A stretch of 64,000 nucleotides of DNA from an uncultured Dehalococcoidia bacterium (lineage in GTDB: Bacteria > Chloroflexota > Dehalococcoidia > Lucifugimonadales > Lucifugimonadaceae), in assembly GCA_958295935.1 (NCBI GenBank), contig OY282385.1:1550001-1614000 (forward strand), in the 5' to 3' direction. Shown here piece after piece: positions 34,178-42,499 of this stretch (position 1 is the stretch's first letter; the number at the start of each line of letters is the position of its first letter). The position numbers were made by a program, and so were the translations under genes. Under the pieces are notes generated by a model, which was not told the DNA's origin, did not search any database, and saw nothing but the letters and a program-made list of their open reading frames with translations.

Positions 34178-35383
34178 CTACACCTCCCTGACTCGCCGCA
34201 ACGTCTTCTGACGCCGGTAGCGGGTCTGATAATACACGTACTCATGCCACGTCCCCGGCTCCCAACTCGCCCCACCTGATTCCTCGCCCGGCGTCCCGGT
34301 ATTGCCGCGGCTGGGATACCTCGCCGCCACAGCCTCATCTATGTCAACCCCCAGACCGGGCCGGTCGGGCACCTCGATGTAACCGTCAACCGTCTCCGGA
34401 TGCGGAACCACCACCTCATACCGGCTCGGCGAATCGAACTCCACCCGCTCCAGTATCAACGCATTCGGGATCGAAGCCAGCACGTGCAGCGCAGCGTACT
34501 CGCCCACCGGCCCGAGAGAACCGGAGTGCGGGGCCACCGTGATGTAGTGCGCCTCCGCCATCGCCGCAATCTTCTTCAACTGCGTGATCCCCCCGATCCG
34601 GCCAGAATCCGGCTGCACCACGTCCACTATCTCGCGCTCTATCAGCTGCCTCACTCCCCAAATGTGAGAATGACGCTCCCCCGCCGCAATGGGAATGTCC
34701 ACGTTCTCCTGCACCCGCGCAAGCGCATCCACGTTGTCCGGCGGCACAGGGTCCTCGTAGAACAACAGGTTGTACGGCTCAAGCGCCTTGCCAACCAGAA
34801 TCGCATCCTTGGTCGTAAACCACGGCGGGCCGTGCGCATCCACCATGATGTCCATCTCATCGCCCACCGCCTTGCGAATCGCCTCCACCCGGTCCACCGG
34901 ATCGATCACGCCCCCCGTCTTGACGCCGGTAATGCCCTTCTCTTTGAGACGCAGGGCCTCCTCCGCAGTCGCCGCGTGGCCGTAAACCCGAATCCGGTCG
35001 CGGACCTTGCCGCCCAGCAAATTCCACACAGGCGTGTTCAGAACCTTGCCCTTGATGTCCCACAGAGCCATGTCGATCCCGTTCATGGCCCCCGAGCCAA
35101 TAGTACCCGTCATTCCGTTGCCCATCGTGGCCGTCAGAATCTTCTGCCAAATGCGCTCGATGTGCGTCGGGTCCTCGCCGATGAGTATCGGCGCTATGTC
35201 CCGGACAGCCGTCTCGATCACCCTGGGCCAGCCGCTACCCTCGCCTATCCCCACAACGCCCTCGTCGGTATACACCTTCACGAAAAGCCAGTTGCGAGCC
35301 GACCAGCCCCCGCCGGGTTTTCCCTCACCCCGAGGCCTCGCCGGAGGCGACATGAGAAACGTCTTGACATCTGTGATCTTCAT
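34178..35383 (-). CDS. Mandelate racemase/muconate lactonizing (enolase superfamily) sugar-acid dehydratase-like
   Basis: A 401-residue enolase-superfamily enzyme. Metal ligands are Asp182 (VDAHG, with His184 two residues on), Glu210 (FYEDP) and Glu236 (AAGERH), with base His286 in APHSG and Asp259 in QPDSGRIGG. This D-x-H arrangement is that of the D-galactonate/mannonate dehydratase subgroups, which dehydrate aldonic acids to 2-keto-3-deoxy sugars. The C-terminus has the WEPGT segment shared with the paralogue at 36498. It is the last gene of a minus-strand run MR/MLE - formamidase - MR/MLE. ATG at 35383 with GGGGAAGAAGC upstream. Confidence 0.9.
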   Translation of the reverse strand: MKITDVKTFLMSPPARPRGEGKPGGGWSARNWLFVKVYTDEGVVGIGEGSGWPRVIETAVRDIAPILIGEDPTHIERIWQKILTATMGNGMTGTIGSGAMNGIDMALWDIKGKVLNTPVWNLLGGKVRDRIRVYGHAATAEEALRLKEKGITGVKTGGVIDPVDRVEAIRKAVGDEMDIMVDAHGPPWFTTKDAILVGKALEPYNLLFYEDPVPPDNVDALARVQENVDIPIAAGERHSHIWGVRQLIEREIVDVVQPDSGRIGGITQLKKIAAMAEAHYITVAPHSGSLGPVGEYAALHVLASIPNALILERVEFDSPSRYEVVVPHPETVDGYIEVPDRPGLGVDIDEAVAARYPSRGNTGTPGEESGGASWEPGTWHEYVYYQTRYRRQKTLRRVREV

Positions 35384-35545
35384 TGCTTCTTCCCCTCTGA
35401 CGACCCCGGTAGTTCCGGGGCTGATGCTGAGTCTAACGACTTTCCCGATTGCGGGTGGAGCAGGTACGGAGTGGATCGGAGTGCCTTTTTGTTCCTTCCA
35501 CCTGCGGGATTCCGGCGCTGCTCCGACCGGCCTCGACTCCGCCGA

Positions 35546-36493
35546 TCAAGGCAGATACTTCCTGGGAAGCTCCGCCCCCACCGAGGCCAGACCGAGAGTG
35601 TACTGGTAGATGTTTATACGGAACTCAGGATTGACGCACGCGTGCATGTACGCCATCCCGGGATCCACGCCGTAGTCCTCGACCAGCCACTGCATCATGT
35701 CCTGCACAGCCTGATGCACCAGCACGTCCAGAGACGCGCCCGCCCTAACCGCAATGATCGAGGCCGCCAGTTCGAGCCGTATGAAGGGAATCCGCTTGTT
35801 CTTGATGACTCGGCACGAAAGTTGTACCTCCGCACGCGTCTCGTCTGCCGTACCGTAGTACTCCGTATCGGCCTGTGAGCCGTGAACGTCCCCCGCGAAG
35901 AGCAGCCCGCCGGGATGATAGACGTTGAGGTAAACCCTCGCACCCTCCTTCACGTCCCGCATGTCGAGGTTCCCGCCGGATACCCCCTGCCCCATTGCGG
36001 AAGTGATTACCTCCCGCTCAGGCGCAACCCCGATGCACCCTATCATTGGCCGAAGCTCCCACAAAGGCTTGCCGTTCAGCACCGCTACGCCGTCACGGGT
36101 AGTACCGCTTGGGCCGGGCTGGTGTTCCAGTATCTTCACCGTCCAGCGGTTTAGGTCCGGCCAACGATGATCGTCCCCCACCGCTGTTCGACCGGGGCCC
36201 CAATTTGTAAAACCCTGAGAATCCACCTCGACCCGCTCGATCGAAACCTCCAGCAGATCCCCCGGCTCCGCTCCAATCACGTACACCGGCCCGCCCATTG
36301 GATTGCCCTTCGGAGGAGTAGCCTTGCGCGTCGGCATGTGAACCAGGCGCGGCGCAACATCCTCGCTCCGAACCTGACCGGATCCCGCATCCTCCGTCTC
36401 GATGATGAAGCTCTCACCCTGACCGACCGTGAGAACAGGCGCCTTCGCCGAGAACTCGTACTCCAGGGCATTCTGACGAATTATGCGCTGCAT
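35546..36493 (-). CDS. Acetamidase/formamidase family protein
   Basis: A 315-residue FmdA_AmdA-fold protein. GGPVYVIGAEPGDLLEVSIE, LRPMIGCIGVAPE, GGNLDMRDVKEGARVYLNVY and LLFAGDVHGSQADTEYYGTA are family landmarks (GDxHxxQGxGE-like region). Members hydrolyse short-chain amides such as formamide or acetamide, releasing ammonia. ATG 36493 follows AAAGGAG at 8 nt; an open frame upstream to 36700 overlaps the previous gene and is not used. It starts 4 nt after the stop of the MR/MLE gene, so it is tightly co-transcribed. The combination with two sugar-acid dehydratases suggests breakdown of an amide-containing sugar acid. Confidence 0.88.
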   Translation of the reverse strand: MQRIIRQNALEYEFSAKAPVLTVGQGESFIIETEDAGSGQVRSEDVAPRLVHMPTRKATPPKGNPMGGPVYVIGAEPGDLLEVSIERVEVDSQGFTNWGPGRTAVGDDHRWPDLNRWTVKILEHQPGPSGTTRDGVAVLNGKPLWELRPMIGCIGVAPEREVITSAMGQGVSGGNLDMRDVKEGARVYLNVYHPGGLLFAGDVHGSQADTEYYGTADETRAEVQLSCRVIKNKRIPFIRLELAASIIAVRAGASLDVLVHQAVQDMMQWLVEDYGVDPGMAYMHACVNPEFRINIYQYTLGLASVGAELPRKYLP

Positions 36494-36497
36494 CAGC

Positions 36498-37736
36498 TCA
36501 ACTCCTTTGACGAGATCCTGAACGCGGCTCCCGAAACGAGGGCAAAGTCGCTTGCCGGCGGTACCGGGACTGAAAATAGAGCTGCTCGAACCAGGTCCCC
36601 GGCTCCCACTTGTGCATCGCAGGCTCCCGACGCCTGGCCCCCGGCGAGTTGCCCCTGCTCGGATACTTCGCAATGGCCTCCTCGACGATCTCCACCCCAA
36701 GACCCGGCCTGTCAGGCACCGGAACGTGGCCCTCGACGGTCGGCGGGTGGCGGTCTACCACCTCGTAGCGCGCAGGATGATCGAACTCCACGCGCTCAAG
36801 CGCAAGAGCGTTCGGTATCGAGGCCATCACGTGGAGAGCGCCGTACTCCCCGACCGGGCCGAGCGTGCCCGAGTGCGGGGCAACAGTAATGTAATGCGCC
36901 TCCGCCATCGCAGCCAGCTTCTTCAACTGCGATATCCCCCCCACTCGACCAGCGTCCGGCTGGATGACGTCCACCAGTTCACGCTCGATGTGCTCCCGAA
37001 GACCCCAAATATATGAATGCCGCTCACCGACCGCTATAGGCACGTTCACCGCATCCTGCAGACGAGCCAGCGCCTGGAGGTTCTCCGGGGCCACCGCGTC
37101 CTCGTAGAACATCACGTTGTACGGCTCCAACGCCTTGCCCACCAGAATCGCGTCCTTCACCGTCATCCAAGGCGGCGGACCGCACTCCACCATGATGTCC
37201 ATCTCATCCCCCACCGCTGCGCGCACATCCTCCACGGCCCCCACCGATTCCACTCCCTGGCCCGTTTTGACTGCCGTATAGCCCACGTCCCTCAGTTCCA
37301 GAGCACGCTCCGCCACCGTCATCCCGTCCGCAGCCCCGCTGATGCCCATCTTGTATCGAAAAGCGTGCCCATACACCCGCACCCGGTCGCGCACCTTGCC
37401 CCCAAGCAGATTCCAAACCGGCGTGTTGAGAGCCTTCCCCTTGATGTCCCAAAGAGCCATCTCGATGCCGTTGATGGCCCCGGATCCCACTACGCCGGTC
37501 ATACCATGACCCATCATGCCCACGTAGAGAATCTGCCAGATCCGCTCGATGTGCATCGGATCCTCGCCGATCAGCATCGGGGAAATATCGTCAATCGCGG
37601 CCCGAATGACCGCCGGCCAGCCGCTGCTCTCACCCACACCGGTTATCCCCTCGTCCGTATAGACCTTCACGAACAGCCAGTTGCGAGGCGTATCACCAAC
37701 CTCCATCAAGAACGTCTTAACTTCTGTGATCTTCAT
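36498..37736 (-). CDS. Enolase-superfamily protein, paralogue with altered D-x-H motif
   Basis: Close paralogue of the gene at 34178, with the same flanking blocks (NWLFVKVYTDEG, ALWDIKGK, FYED, GERHSYIWG, APHSGTLGPVGEY). In place of the ligand/catalytic VDAHG it reads VECGP: Glu184 where Asp binds metal, and Gly186 where the His base sits. The other ligands, Glu212 and Glu238, and His in APHSG remain. It also has about 13 extra residues around 125-140. The enzyme may catalyse a different reaction using only the other acid/base face. ATG 37736 (KITEVKTFLM) is used, since GAGGCG lies just upstream; an ATG six codons earlier is possible. Confidence 0.88.
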   Translation of the reverse strand: MKITEVKTFLMEVGDTPRNWLFVKVYTDEGITGVGESSGWPAVIRAAIDDISPMLIGEDPMHIERIWQILYVGMMGHGMTGVVGSGAINGIEMALWDIKGKALNTPVWNLLGGKVRDRVRVYGHAFRYKMGISGAADGMTVAERALELRDVGYTAVKTGQGVESVGAVEDVRAAVGDEMDIMVECGPPPWMTVKDAILVGKALEPYNVMFYEDAVAPENLQALARLQDAVNVPIAVGERHSYIWGLREHIERELVDVIQPDAGRVGGISQLKKLAAMAEAHYITVAPHSGTLGPVGEYGALHVMASIPNALALERVEFDHPARYEVVDRHPPTVEGHVPVPDRPGLGVEIVEEAIAKYPSRGNSPGARRREPAMHKWEPGTWFEQLYFQSRYRRQATLPSFREPRSGSRQRS

Positions 37737-38008
37737 CGTTTCGCCTCGCTCCAACGACTAATGAAGGCCGGACGCACCAAGACCCGGCAAATAACCGCCC
37801 TGAATCGCCCAACCCGGCCGCCCTTGGACGTCACGGAAGGTTACCGCGCCGCCAATGCCCTGTGTGGTATATCACGCCTCGCCGCCCAGGTTGACCCCCA
37901 ACAGCGGCTTACTGAACACCTAAACGGCTCGCCCGTCACCGGATTTCGTAGTAAGTTGTGCCCATGGCAATCCAAGCACGGCGAGACTTGAAGAAAGCGG
38001 GAGTTCAG
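37737..38008. other. Intergenic stretch, no supported gene
   Basis: A plus-strand frame of about 76 codons (37764-37991) exists but has no ribosome site and no recognisable features. I regard it as chance. Promoters for the divergent MR/MLE operon and the CDGSH gene must lie here. Confidence 0.45.
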
Positions 38009-38209
38009 ATGACGGACGTTACGGTAAACCTCTACGACAACGGCCCATACGAGGTGTCCGGAGAGTTCCAGATAAAGGACGGCGAAGGCAACGAGTTCTC
38101 CATCGAAGGAACCCAGTACCTCTGCCGATGCGGACAGTCCAGCGACAAGCCGTTCTGCGACGGCTCACACCGGCGGGCCGGTTTTGAAGACCAGGCCAGA
38201 GCAGGCTGA
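38009..38209 (+). CDS. CDGSH iron-sulfur domain protein
   Basis: A 66-residue protein with Cys39, Cys41, Cys50 and His54 in LCRCGQSSDKPFCDGSH, the complete 3Cys-1His ligand set for a [2Fe-2S] cluster. The short N-terminal beta part (VTVNLYDNGPYEVSGEF) is typical of small bacterial members. It likely carries electrons or senses redox state in the cytosol. ATG 38009 follows GGGAG at 5 nt; an upstream in-frame ATG at 37964 is less suited. It stands alone between convergent and divergent neighbours. Confidence 0.92.
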   Translation: MTDVTVNLYDNGPYEVSGEFQIKDGEGNEFSIEGTQYLCRCGQSSDKPFCDGSHRRAGFEDQARAG

Positions 38210-38322
38210 CCAAACAAGAAACCCGGACCGAGCCGAGCGCCAAAAGCCCGTCCCGTCCCGCTCAACTCCAACCCATCGCGTAGCAGGCTGCGCTATCGCA
38301 CCTGCTCGCGCTGACGAATGGC

Positions 38323-39351
38323 CTAGCCGAAATGCTCCTTCCAACAGGGGCGGCAGAAAGGCTTGGCGTAGGTCGTACTCTTTTTCTTGCCGCATCCATG
38401 GCAGTACTTTTCCTTGTACTCCGGATTCTTGAACTTGTTCCATGATTTGTAATGTTCGTCACATAGGGGCTTCTCATCATCAAAATCTATTGATTCGCCG
38501 CACCGCACACAGTAAGCACTGACCAAATAATCGCTGTTGCACTCATCACAGAAGGGTTCGGCGTAGGTCGTACTCTTTTTCTTGCCGCACCTATGGCAGT
38601 ACTTTTCCTTGTAATCGGGATTTTTGAACTTGTTCCACGACTTGTAATGCTCATCACATAGAGGCTTCTCAGTATTAAAGTCAATCGAATCGCCGCACCG
38701 CACACAGTAAGCTTCGCCCGAAGTTGCCTTGCCGCGGTTCGTCTTTGCTGTTCTCTGCCCAGTTCCGCCTGTAGTATATCTTGAGCGTCTTTCACGCACG
38801 ACCTTAGGCGCATCCACTTCTGGTTCCGAAGTCGTTGTGTTATTGATCCGCCGTACTCTAACGGCATGCTGACTAAGATCTTCAACATAATCATGAATGT
38901 CCTTGTGCAATTTTTCTTCTTCTATAGATATACATATTTCGCGCGAGCCTTTGGCAGAGCCTTCAAGCAAGTTCATGGAAGTTATCAGTACCTGAGTTTC
39001 ATTCATGTAAATCTTGGCGTGCAGATCCTCGACAGCATACACGGAAGCACCTTGATTCATAAGCCAATCGATGTTTTCATCGCGCTTACCCTCCCGGTAA
39101 AACATGGTGACTTTAACACCCTGCTTGACCGCGTTTTCTAGAGCAATACTGAAGTGTCCCCACGACATGAATTTGTTATAGGGAGATACCAGAATAACCC
39201 ATTTCCCGGCGTTTCTCAGTATGTCCAACACAGCAGACGAAATCTGGCCGTCCGTAAATATTCGTACAGACTCGCGATCTACTGCATCCTTACGTCGGCC
39301 TATTCCTACAATTCGGCTCAGGCCCACGGACAGGCCGCTCTCTGATGGCAA
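38323..39351 (-). CDS. Phospholipase D-like domain protein with two tandem zinc-ribbon repeats
   Basis: The N-terminal PLD-like domain (about 25-165) has one HKD-type motif, DLHAKIY with His111 and Lys113, and SMNLLEGS with Asn127. A single motif suggests a dimeric nuclease or lipase of the Nuc/BfiI kind. Two repeats of about 64 residues follow (214-278 and 279-342). Each has CVRCG, LCDEHYKSW, YCHxCGKKK and FC-x2-C, giving four CxxC-type knuckles in all. The repeats are also near-identical in DNA, implying recent duplication. The gene is AT-richer than its surroundings, so transfer is likely. TTG start at 39351 with AAAGGA 8-10 nt upstream. Confidence 0.82.
   Translation of the reverse strand: MPSESGLSVGLSRIVGIGRRKDAVDRESVRIFTDGQISSAVLDILRNAGKWVILVSPYNKFMSWGHFSIALENAVKQGVKVTMFYREGKRDENIDWLMNQGASVYAVEDLHAKIYMNETQVLITSMNLLEGSAKGSREICISIEEEKLHKDIHDYVEDLSQHAVRVRRINNTTTSEPEVDAPKVVRERRSRYTTGGTGQRTAKTNRGKATSGEAYCVRCGDSIDFNTEKPLCDEHYKSWNKFKNPDYKEKYCHRCGKKKSTTYAEPFCDECNSDYLVSAYCVRCGESIDFDDEKPLCDEHYKSWNKFKNPEYKEKYCHGCGKKKSTTYAKPFCRPCWKEHFG
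38326..38712 (-). repeat. Internal tandem repeat (two units of about 193 bp) encoding zinc ribbons
   Basis: 38518-38712 and 38326-38517 encode the two zinc-ribbon units of the PLD-like protein. They share long near-identical stretches, such as those encoding EHYKSWNKFKNP and EKYCH-CGKKKSTTYA. Confidence 0.85.
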
Positions 39352-39387
39352 GTGACTGTTTTCCTTTCGACGCCGTAGACGGTCCGC

Positions 39388-39630
39388 TCAAGCAGTTCGA
39401 GCCCGGTCCCGCGCAGCCGCGAGGTCGGGGTGCTGTTCCTCGAATTCCCCCAGAGCGTGCCGTATGTCCTGACCCACGGCCGCCCAGTCCGAACGGATGG
39501 CAAAGTAGTCCGCCTGTTTCGGCGTTAGAGCTCGGTTGTACTCGAACGTCACGCCAAACAGGTCTATACAACTGCCAAAGCCTGTCCAGAAAGATGGGCG
39601 GGCGAATAGATAAGAGGAGTGTTCAATCAT
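39388..39630 (-). CDS. Hypothetical small protein (80 residues)
   Basis: The product begins MIEHSSYLFARPSFWTGFGS and continues TFEYNRALTPKQADYFAIRS. No named function is recognised. It has no membrane segment and one Cys. GGAGG lies 11 nt before ATG 39630. It ends 36 nt upstream of the PLD-like gene on the same strand, so the two may form a small unit. Its composition is closer to the genome average than that of the PLD gene. Confidence 0.6.
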   Translation of the reverse strand: MIEHSSYLFARPSFWTGFGSCIDLFGVTFEYNRALTPKQADYFAIRSDWAAVGQDIRHALGEFEEQHPDLAAARDRARTA

Positions 39631-39757
39631 GACGGCATCAGCCTCCAGTTAGCAACCCGACAAGCGACCCATAGTTTATTGAAGTGTAGCGCTTTGTAAA
39701 GCGACACGACCCCCAAGCCGCCGCCATCCTACGCGCACGTCGCCCAATGCGCCGCCC

Positions 39758-40816
39758 TCACCCTCCCACCACCACCTCGGCCCTTCGCCGCAAGCTCTCG
39801 ATTGCCGCCAGGCAGAACCCCAACACCCGCCGAGCAGACTCCGAGTCGAGGTCGATCTGACGACCCTCCAACGCCGCCTTGGCAAACTCGTGCGCACCAT
39901 CGCGAAAACTATGACCCCAGTCCGTCTCCATATCGTCGAATCGGCGCACCTTCCCATCCCGGTAGAGCAAGACCGGCGCCTCGTCCAGCATCCTGCCGCT
40001 GCACCTCGTCGACCACAATATGCCACGCGTACCGGTTATCTCCATCCACTCGTCCTCCGCAAAGAATGAGGTCGGAACAAGCATCTCAGGAGAGTACACG
40101 TTCTCCCAAGTCCCGAATCCACCGCTCGCGCTCTCCCACGTTATGAAGTACGACGCTCCCAGGTCGGGAGACTCGCCGCCCGCACGCGTCATCGCGTGAG
40201 TACGGGACACAGGCCCGAAGTAGTACTCCACCATCGAGGCAACGTGGTAACCATGATCCAGTATCGGAGGAGGCCCGCCCCCGATGCGCTCGTCGAAACG
40301 CCATACGCGCGACTCCGGCGTCACCTCCACTCCCCCTACGCCGATACCCCTGTTCACCCTGTACCGCATCGACACCAGCTCGCCGATCTCGTCCGCATCG
40401 ATCATTTCACGGATACGTATGTAAGGCTGATATGAGCGGAAGTTCTCGAACACCCGGAACACGACGGGAGACCTCGCAACCGCTTCCACGATCCGATCAG
40501 CCTCCTCCAGCGTTCGAGTGACCGGCTTCTGCAGAGACACGTGCTTCCCCGCAGCAAGAGCCTCCAGCGTGACCGGCAGGTGCAGATCGTGCGGAAGAAG
40601 GATCTCGACCGCATCGATCGATGGGTCGCCAAGCAGGTCGCGGTAGTCCGTGCACCACTTCGCAGCCCCATAATCCTCCGCCCGGGAGCGCGCCGTATCC
40701 TCGTTGATATCCGCAACCGCCTCAAGCGAGGCATAAGGGTTCGTTTCGTAACCAAGCGCATGCAGCCGCGATATGCCGCCCGCGCCTATGAATCCGACTC
40801 TCAACTTGTCGCTCAT
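39758..40816 (-). CDS. Gfo/Idh/MocA family oxidoreductase
   Basis: A 352-residue protein with the N-terminal NAD(P)-binding GFIGAGGISRLHALGY, then EILLPHDLHLPVTLEAL and AAGKHVSLQKPVTRT (the EKP-like motif is here QKP, with the catalytic Lys kept), and a C-terminal beta-sheet domain with LDHGYHVASMVEY. It oxidises or reduces a sugar, inositol or similar compound, unidentified. ATG 40816 follows AAGGAAG at 8 nt. The open frame further upstream to 41044 overlaps the copper operon start and is not used. It is divergent from that operon. Confidence 0.9.
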   Translation of the reverse strand: MSDKLRVGFIGAGGISRLHALGYETNPYASLEAVADINEDTARSRAEDYGAAKWCTDYRDLLGDPSIDAVEILLPHDLHLPVTLEALAAGKHVSLQKPVTRTLEEADRIVEAVARSPVVFRVFENFRSYQPYIRIREMIDADEIGELVSMRYRVNRGIGVGGVEVTPESRVWRFDERIGGGPPPILDHGYHVASMVEYYFGPVSRTHAMTRAGGESPDLGASYFITWESASGGFGTWENVYSPEMLVPTSFFAEDEWMEITGTRGILWSTRCSGRMLDEAPVLLYRDGKVRRFDDMETDWGHSFRDGAHEFAKAALEGRQIDLDSESARRVLGFCLAAIESLRRRAEVVVGG

Positions 40817-40864
40817 CTTCTGCGCTTCCTTAACAAAAGTTTCCGCAAAGCGTAGCAAGCGGAC

Positions 40865-40899
40865 TTGGCACCGTGAACGATACACGGTGGACGTATACT
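40865..40899 (+). promoter_or_regulatory. Dyad and -10-like box upstream of the copper operon
   Basis: CACCGTG (40869-40875) and CACGGTG (40883-40889) form a perfect 7-bp inverted repeat with a 7-nt spacer. TATACT at 40894-40899 follows directly and would suit as -10 box for the gene starting at 40959. A TTGGCA at 40865 overlaps the dyad but is 23 bp away from TATACT, too far for a standard promoter. A repressor or metal-responsive activator site is plausible. Confidence 0.45.
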
Positions 40900-40958
40900 C
40901 TACCTGCGGGAGCGGCCCGCGCATCGACGACCCCAGGCCGCTGAAAACGAATGCCGCG

Positions 40959-41369
40959 ATGTATGTAAACCTCACGCAACATACGGACAGGGTCTTGCGA
41001 ACTTGGCCCACCGCGCTTTCCGCCGCCGTCGCTGCCGCCATCATCGTCTCCGTAGCCGGCCCCGCGCTCGACCACCACTTCGCCGAACGACTGCCCTACC
41101 ACGCCCACGTGCAACTCTGGGGCGACCTCGCCCACCACTCCCACGAGGCGCACAACCCGCAGAGCGGAGCCGCAGCCGACGGCGTAATCTCAATAGTCGA
41201 TCCCAGCTCCACGCAGATAGGCGGGGCAGGATTCGCGCTCAACGCAGCCCCCTGCAATGACGACGACGCACTCCGACCGTCCACAGCCAGATTCGTTCGC
41301 GCCGCCTCGAACGACGACGCACCGCCGCAACACGAGTTCGCACCTTCTCCTGGACCACCCCGGGGTTGA
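40959..41369 (+). CDS. His-rich membrane-anchored protein, probable copper-operon member
   Basis: A 136-residue protein. One transmembrane helix (about 18-37, LSAAVAAAIIVSVAGPAL) is followed by a very His-rich stretch: DHHFAER, YHAHVQLWGD and HHSHEAH. This could hold copper or another metal outside the membrane. The rest (IVDPSSTQIGGAGFALN) is unrecognised and the C-terminus is Pro-rich. ATG 40959 is the first start matching the membrane-protein pattern. It precedes a cupredoxin-type gene by 86 nt in the same direction, and the dyad at 40869 lies upstream. Confidence 0.6.
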   Translation: MYVNLTQHTDRVLRTWPTALSAAVAAAIIVSVAGPALDHHFAERLPYHAHVQLWGDLAHHSHEAHNPQSGAAADGVISIVDPSSTQIGGAGFALNAAPCNDDDALRPSTARFVRAASNDDAPPQHEFAPSPGPPRG

Positions 41370-41455
41370 TCAGACCTCCCACGTAAAACCCCGTCCAGCA
41401 GCGTCCGCGGCACCCCTGCGCCCCCTCCCGGACGCATCCAGGAGCAGCAAACACA

Positions 41456-42499
41456 GTGAAGACCATCCTTGTTCGCAGGGCGTACTCCGCCGCGATTGCA
41501 GCCGTGCTAGCCGCAATCGTGGCCTCCTCAGCCGCCAACGCCCACGAAGGCCGAGAGACCGGCGACCTCGAATTGACCGTCGGCTTCCTGCAAGAACCCG
41601 CCTATGAGGGCCTCCCCAACGGCGTCTCCATTCGCATGGAAAGAGCAACCGCCGCCGGCAGCCAGGGGCACGGCGATAGCCGAGACGCGCCCACGGGAAT
41701 CGATGGACCCGACTTACAGTCCCACGGGGCAGCCTTCGCATCAGGCGCCATCCCGACGGACGGCGAGTTCCACTTCACCTTTACGCAAGAGTACGAAGGA
41801 CTAACCGTCCCCTACCATGACCACCTCTCCGGCAAAGCCGGGATTGTCAAGGTTGGACGTCAGGCCGCAGAGGCGCCCAACGTCGTCATCGAGTTCGACG
41901 GACGAGGGTTCTCACCTGCAGAGGTTGAAATCCGCCCCGGCGACGCCGTGAAGTGGGTCAACAAGCATGACGGCCACGCCACGGTGATAAGTGGCCCACA
42001 CACCTCCGCCGCCCACTTAACCGAGAATACGGAACAGCCGAACGATGGAAGAAACAGCCCCCTCGCGCCAGTCACGGGAGTGCTCGGGCTGCAGGTCGAG
42101 ATCACCCACCAGGCGACCGGAGCGGTAAAAGTCCTCAGCCTGAACGAGGTATTCGACGACCCGGGCCACTACGTCGCCGACCTCATTCCCACCGCGCCCG
42201 GCGCCTACCAGTTCCGCGTATTCGGCAACGTGGAAGGCGAGGAAATCGACGAAGCCTTCGTCGGCGGCCCAAACACCTTCGACGAGGTGCAGCCCCAAAG
42301 GGTCATTCAATTCCCGGTCGAACTGCCGCAACCACGCGAGATCGAGGGAGCCGCGCGAGGCGCGCAAGACACAGCCCGGGATGCCGACGACGCGGCCTCA
42401 CGCGCAAGTACCCTCGCCGCCATAGCGATCATAGTCGGGGCCGTAGGAATCGCAGTCGGCGCAGGCGGGGTGGCCCTCGCACTCAGGAAACCTGAATGA
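41456..42499 (+). CDS. Exported copper-binding protein: cupredoxin-like halves inserted in a YtkA-like domain
   Basis: The signal peptide ends at ANA, leaving an N-terminal His30 as in CopC-like copper proteins. Residues 30-60 (DLELTVGFLQEPAYEG) and 205-290 (GLQVEITHQATG, PGAYQFRVFGNVEG) read as one YtkA-like domain. Between them lie a cupredoxin C-terminal half (90-134, GEFHFTF, PYHDHLSGKAGIVKV) and then an N-terminal half (140-180, VVIEFDGRGFSPAEVEIRPG, VKWVNKHDGHATVISG), the reverse of the normal order. The usual type 1 Cys is a His in YHDH. A TM helix at about 320-342 anchors the C-terminus. Its probable role is periplasmic or surface copper binding. The start ATG or GTG is near 41456; the next gene overlaps by ATGA. 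Confidence 0.78.
   Translation: MKTILVRRAYSAAIAAVLAAIVASSAANAHEGRETGDLELTVGFLQEPAYEGLPNGVSIRMERATAAGSQGHGDSRDAPTGIDGPDLQSHGAAFASGAIPTDGEFHFTFTQEYEGLTVPYHDHLSGKAGIVKVGRQAAEAPNVVIEFDGRGFSPAEVEIRPGDAVKWVNKHDGHATVISGPHTSAAHLTENTEQPNDGRNSPLAPVTGVLGLQVEITHQATGAVKVLSLNEVFDDPGHYVADLIPTAPGAYQFRVFGNVEGEEIDEAFVGGPNTFDEVQPQRVIQFPVELPQPREIEGAARGAQDTARDADDAASRASTLAAIAIIVGAVGIAVGAGGVALALRKPE

Noticed and set aside
34400-35878. 492-residue open frame antisense to the first enolase-superfamily gene
   Set aside because: It has the same His/Arg-rich shadow composition; the opposite strand has full catalytic motifs.
37764-37991. 76-residue plus-strand frame before the CDGSH gene
   Set aside because: There is no ribosome site or recognisable motif, and the composition is that of non-coding sequence. 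It also overlaps the CDGSH leader.
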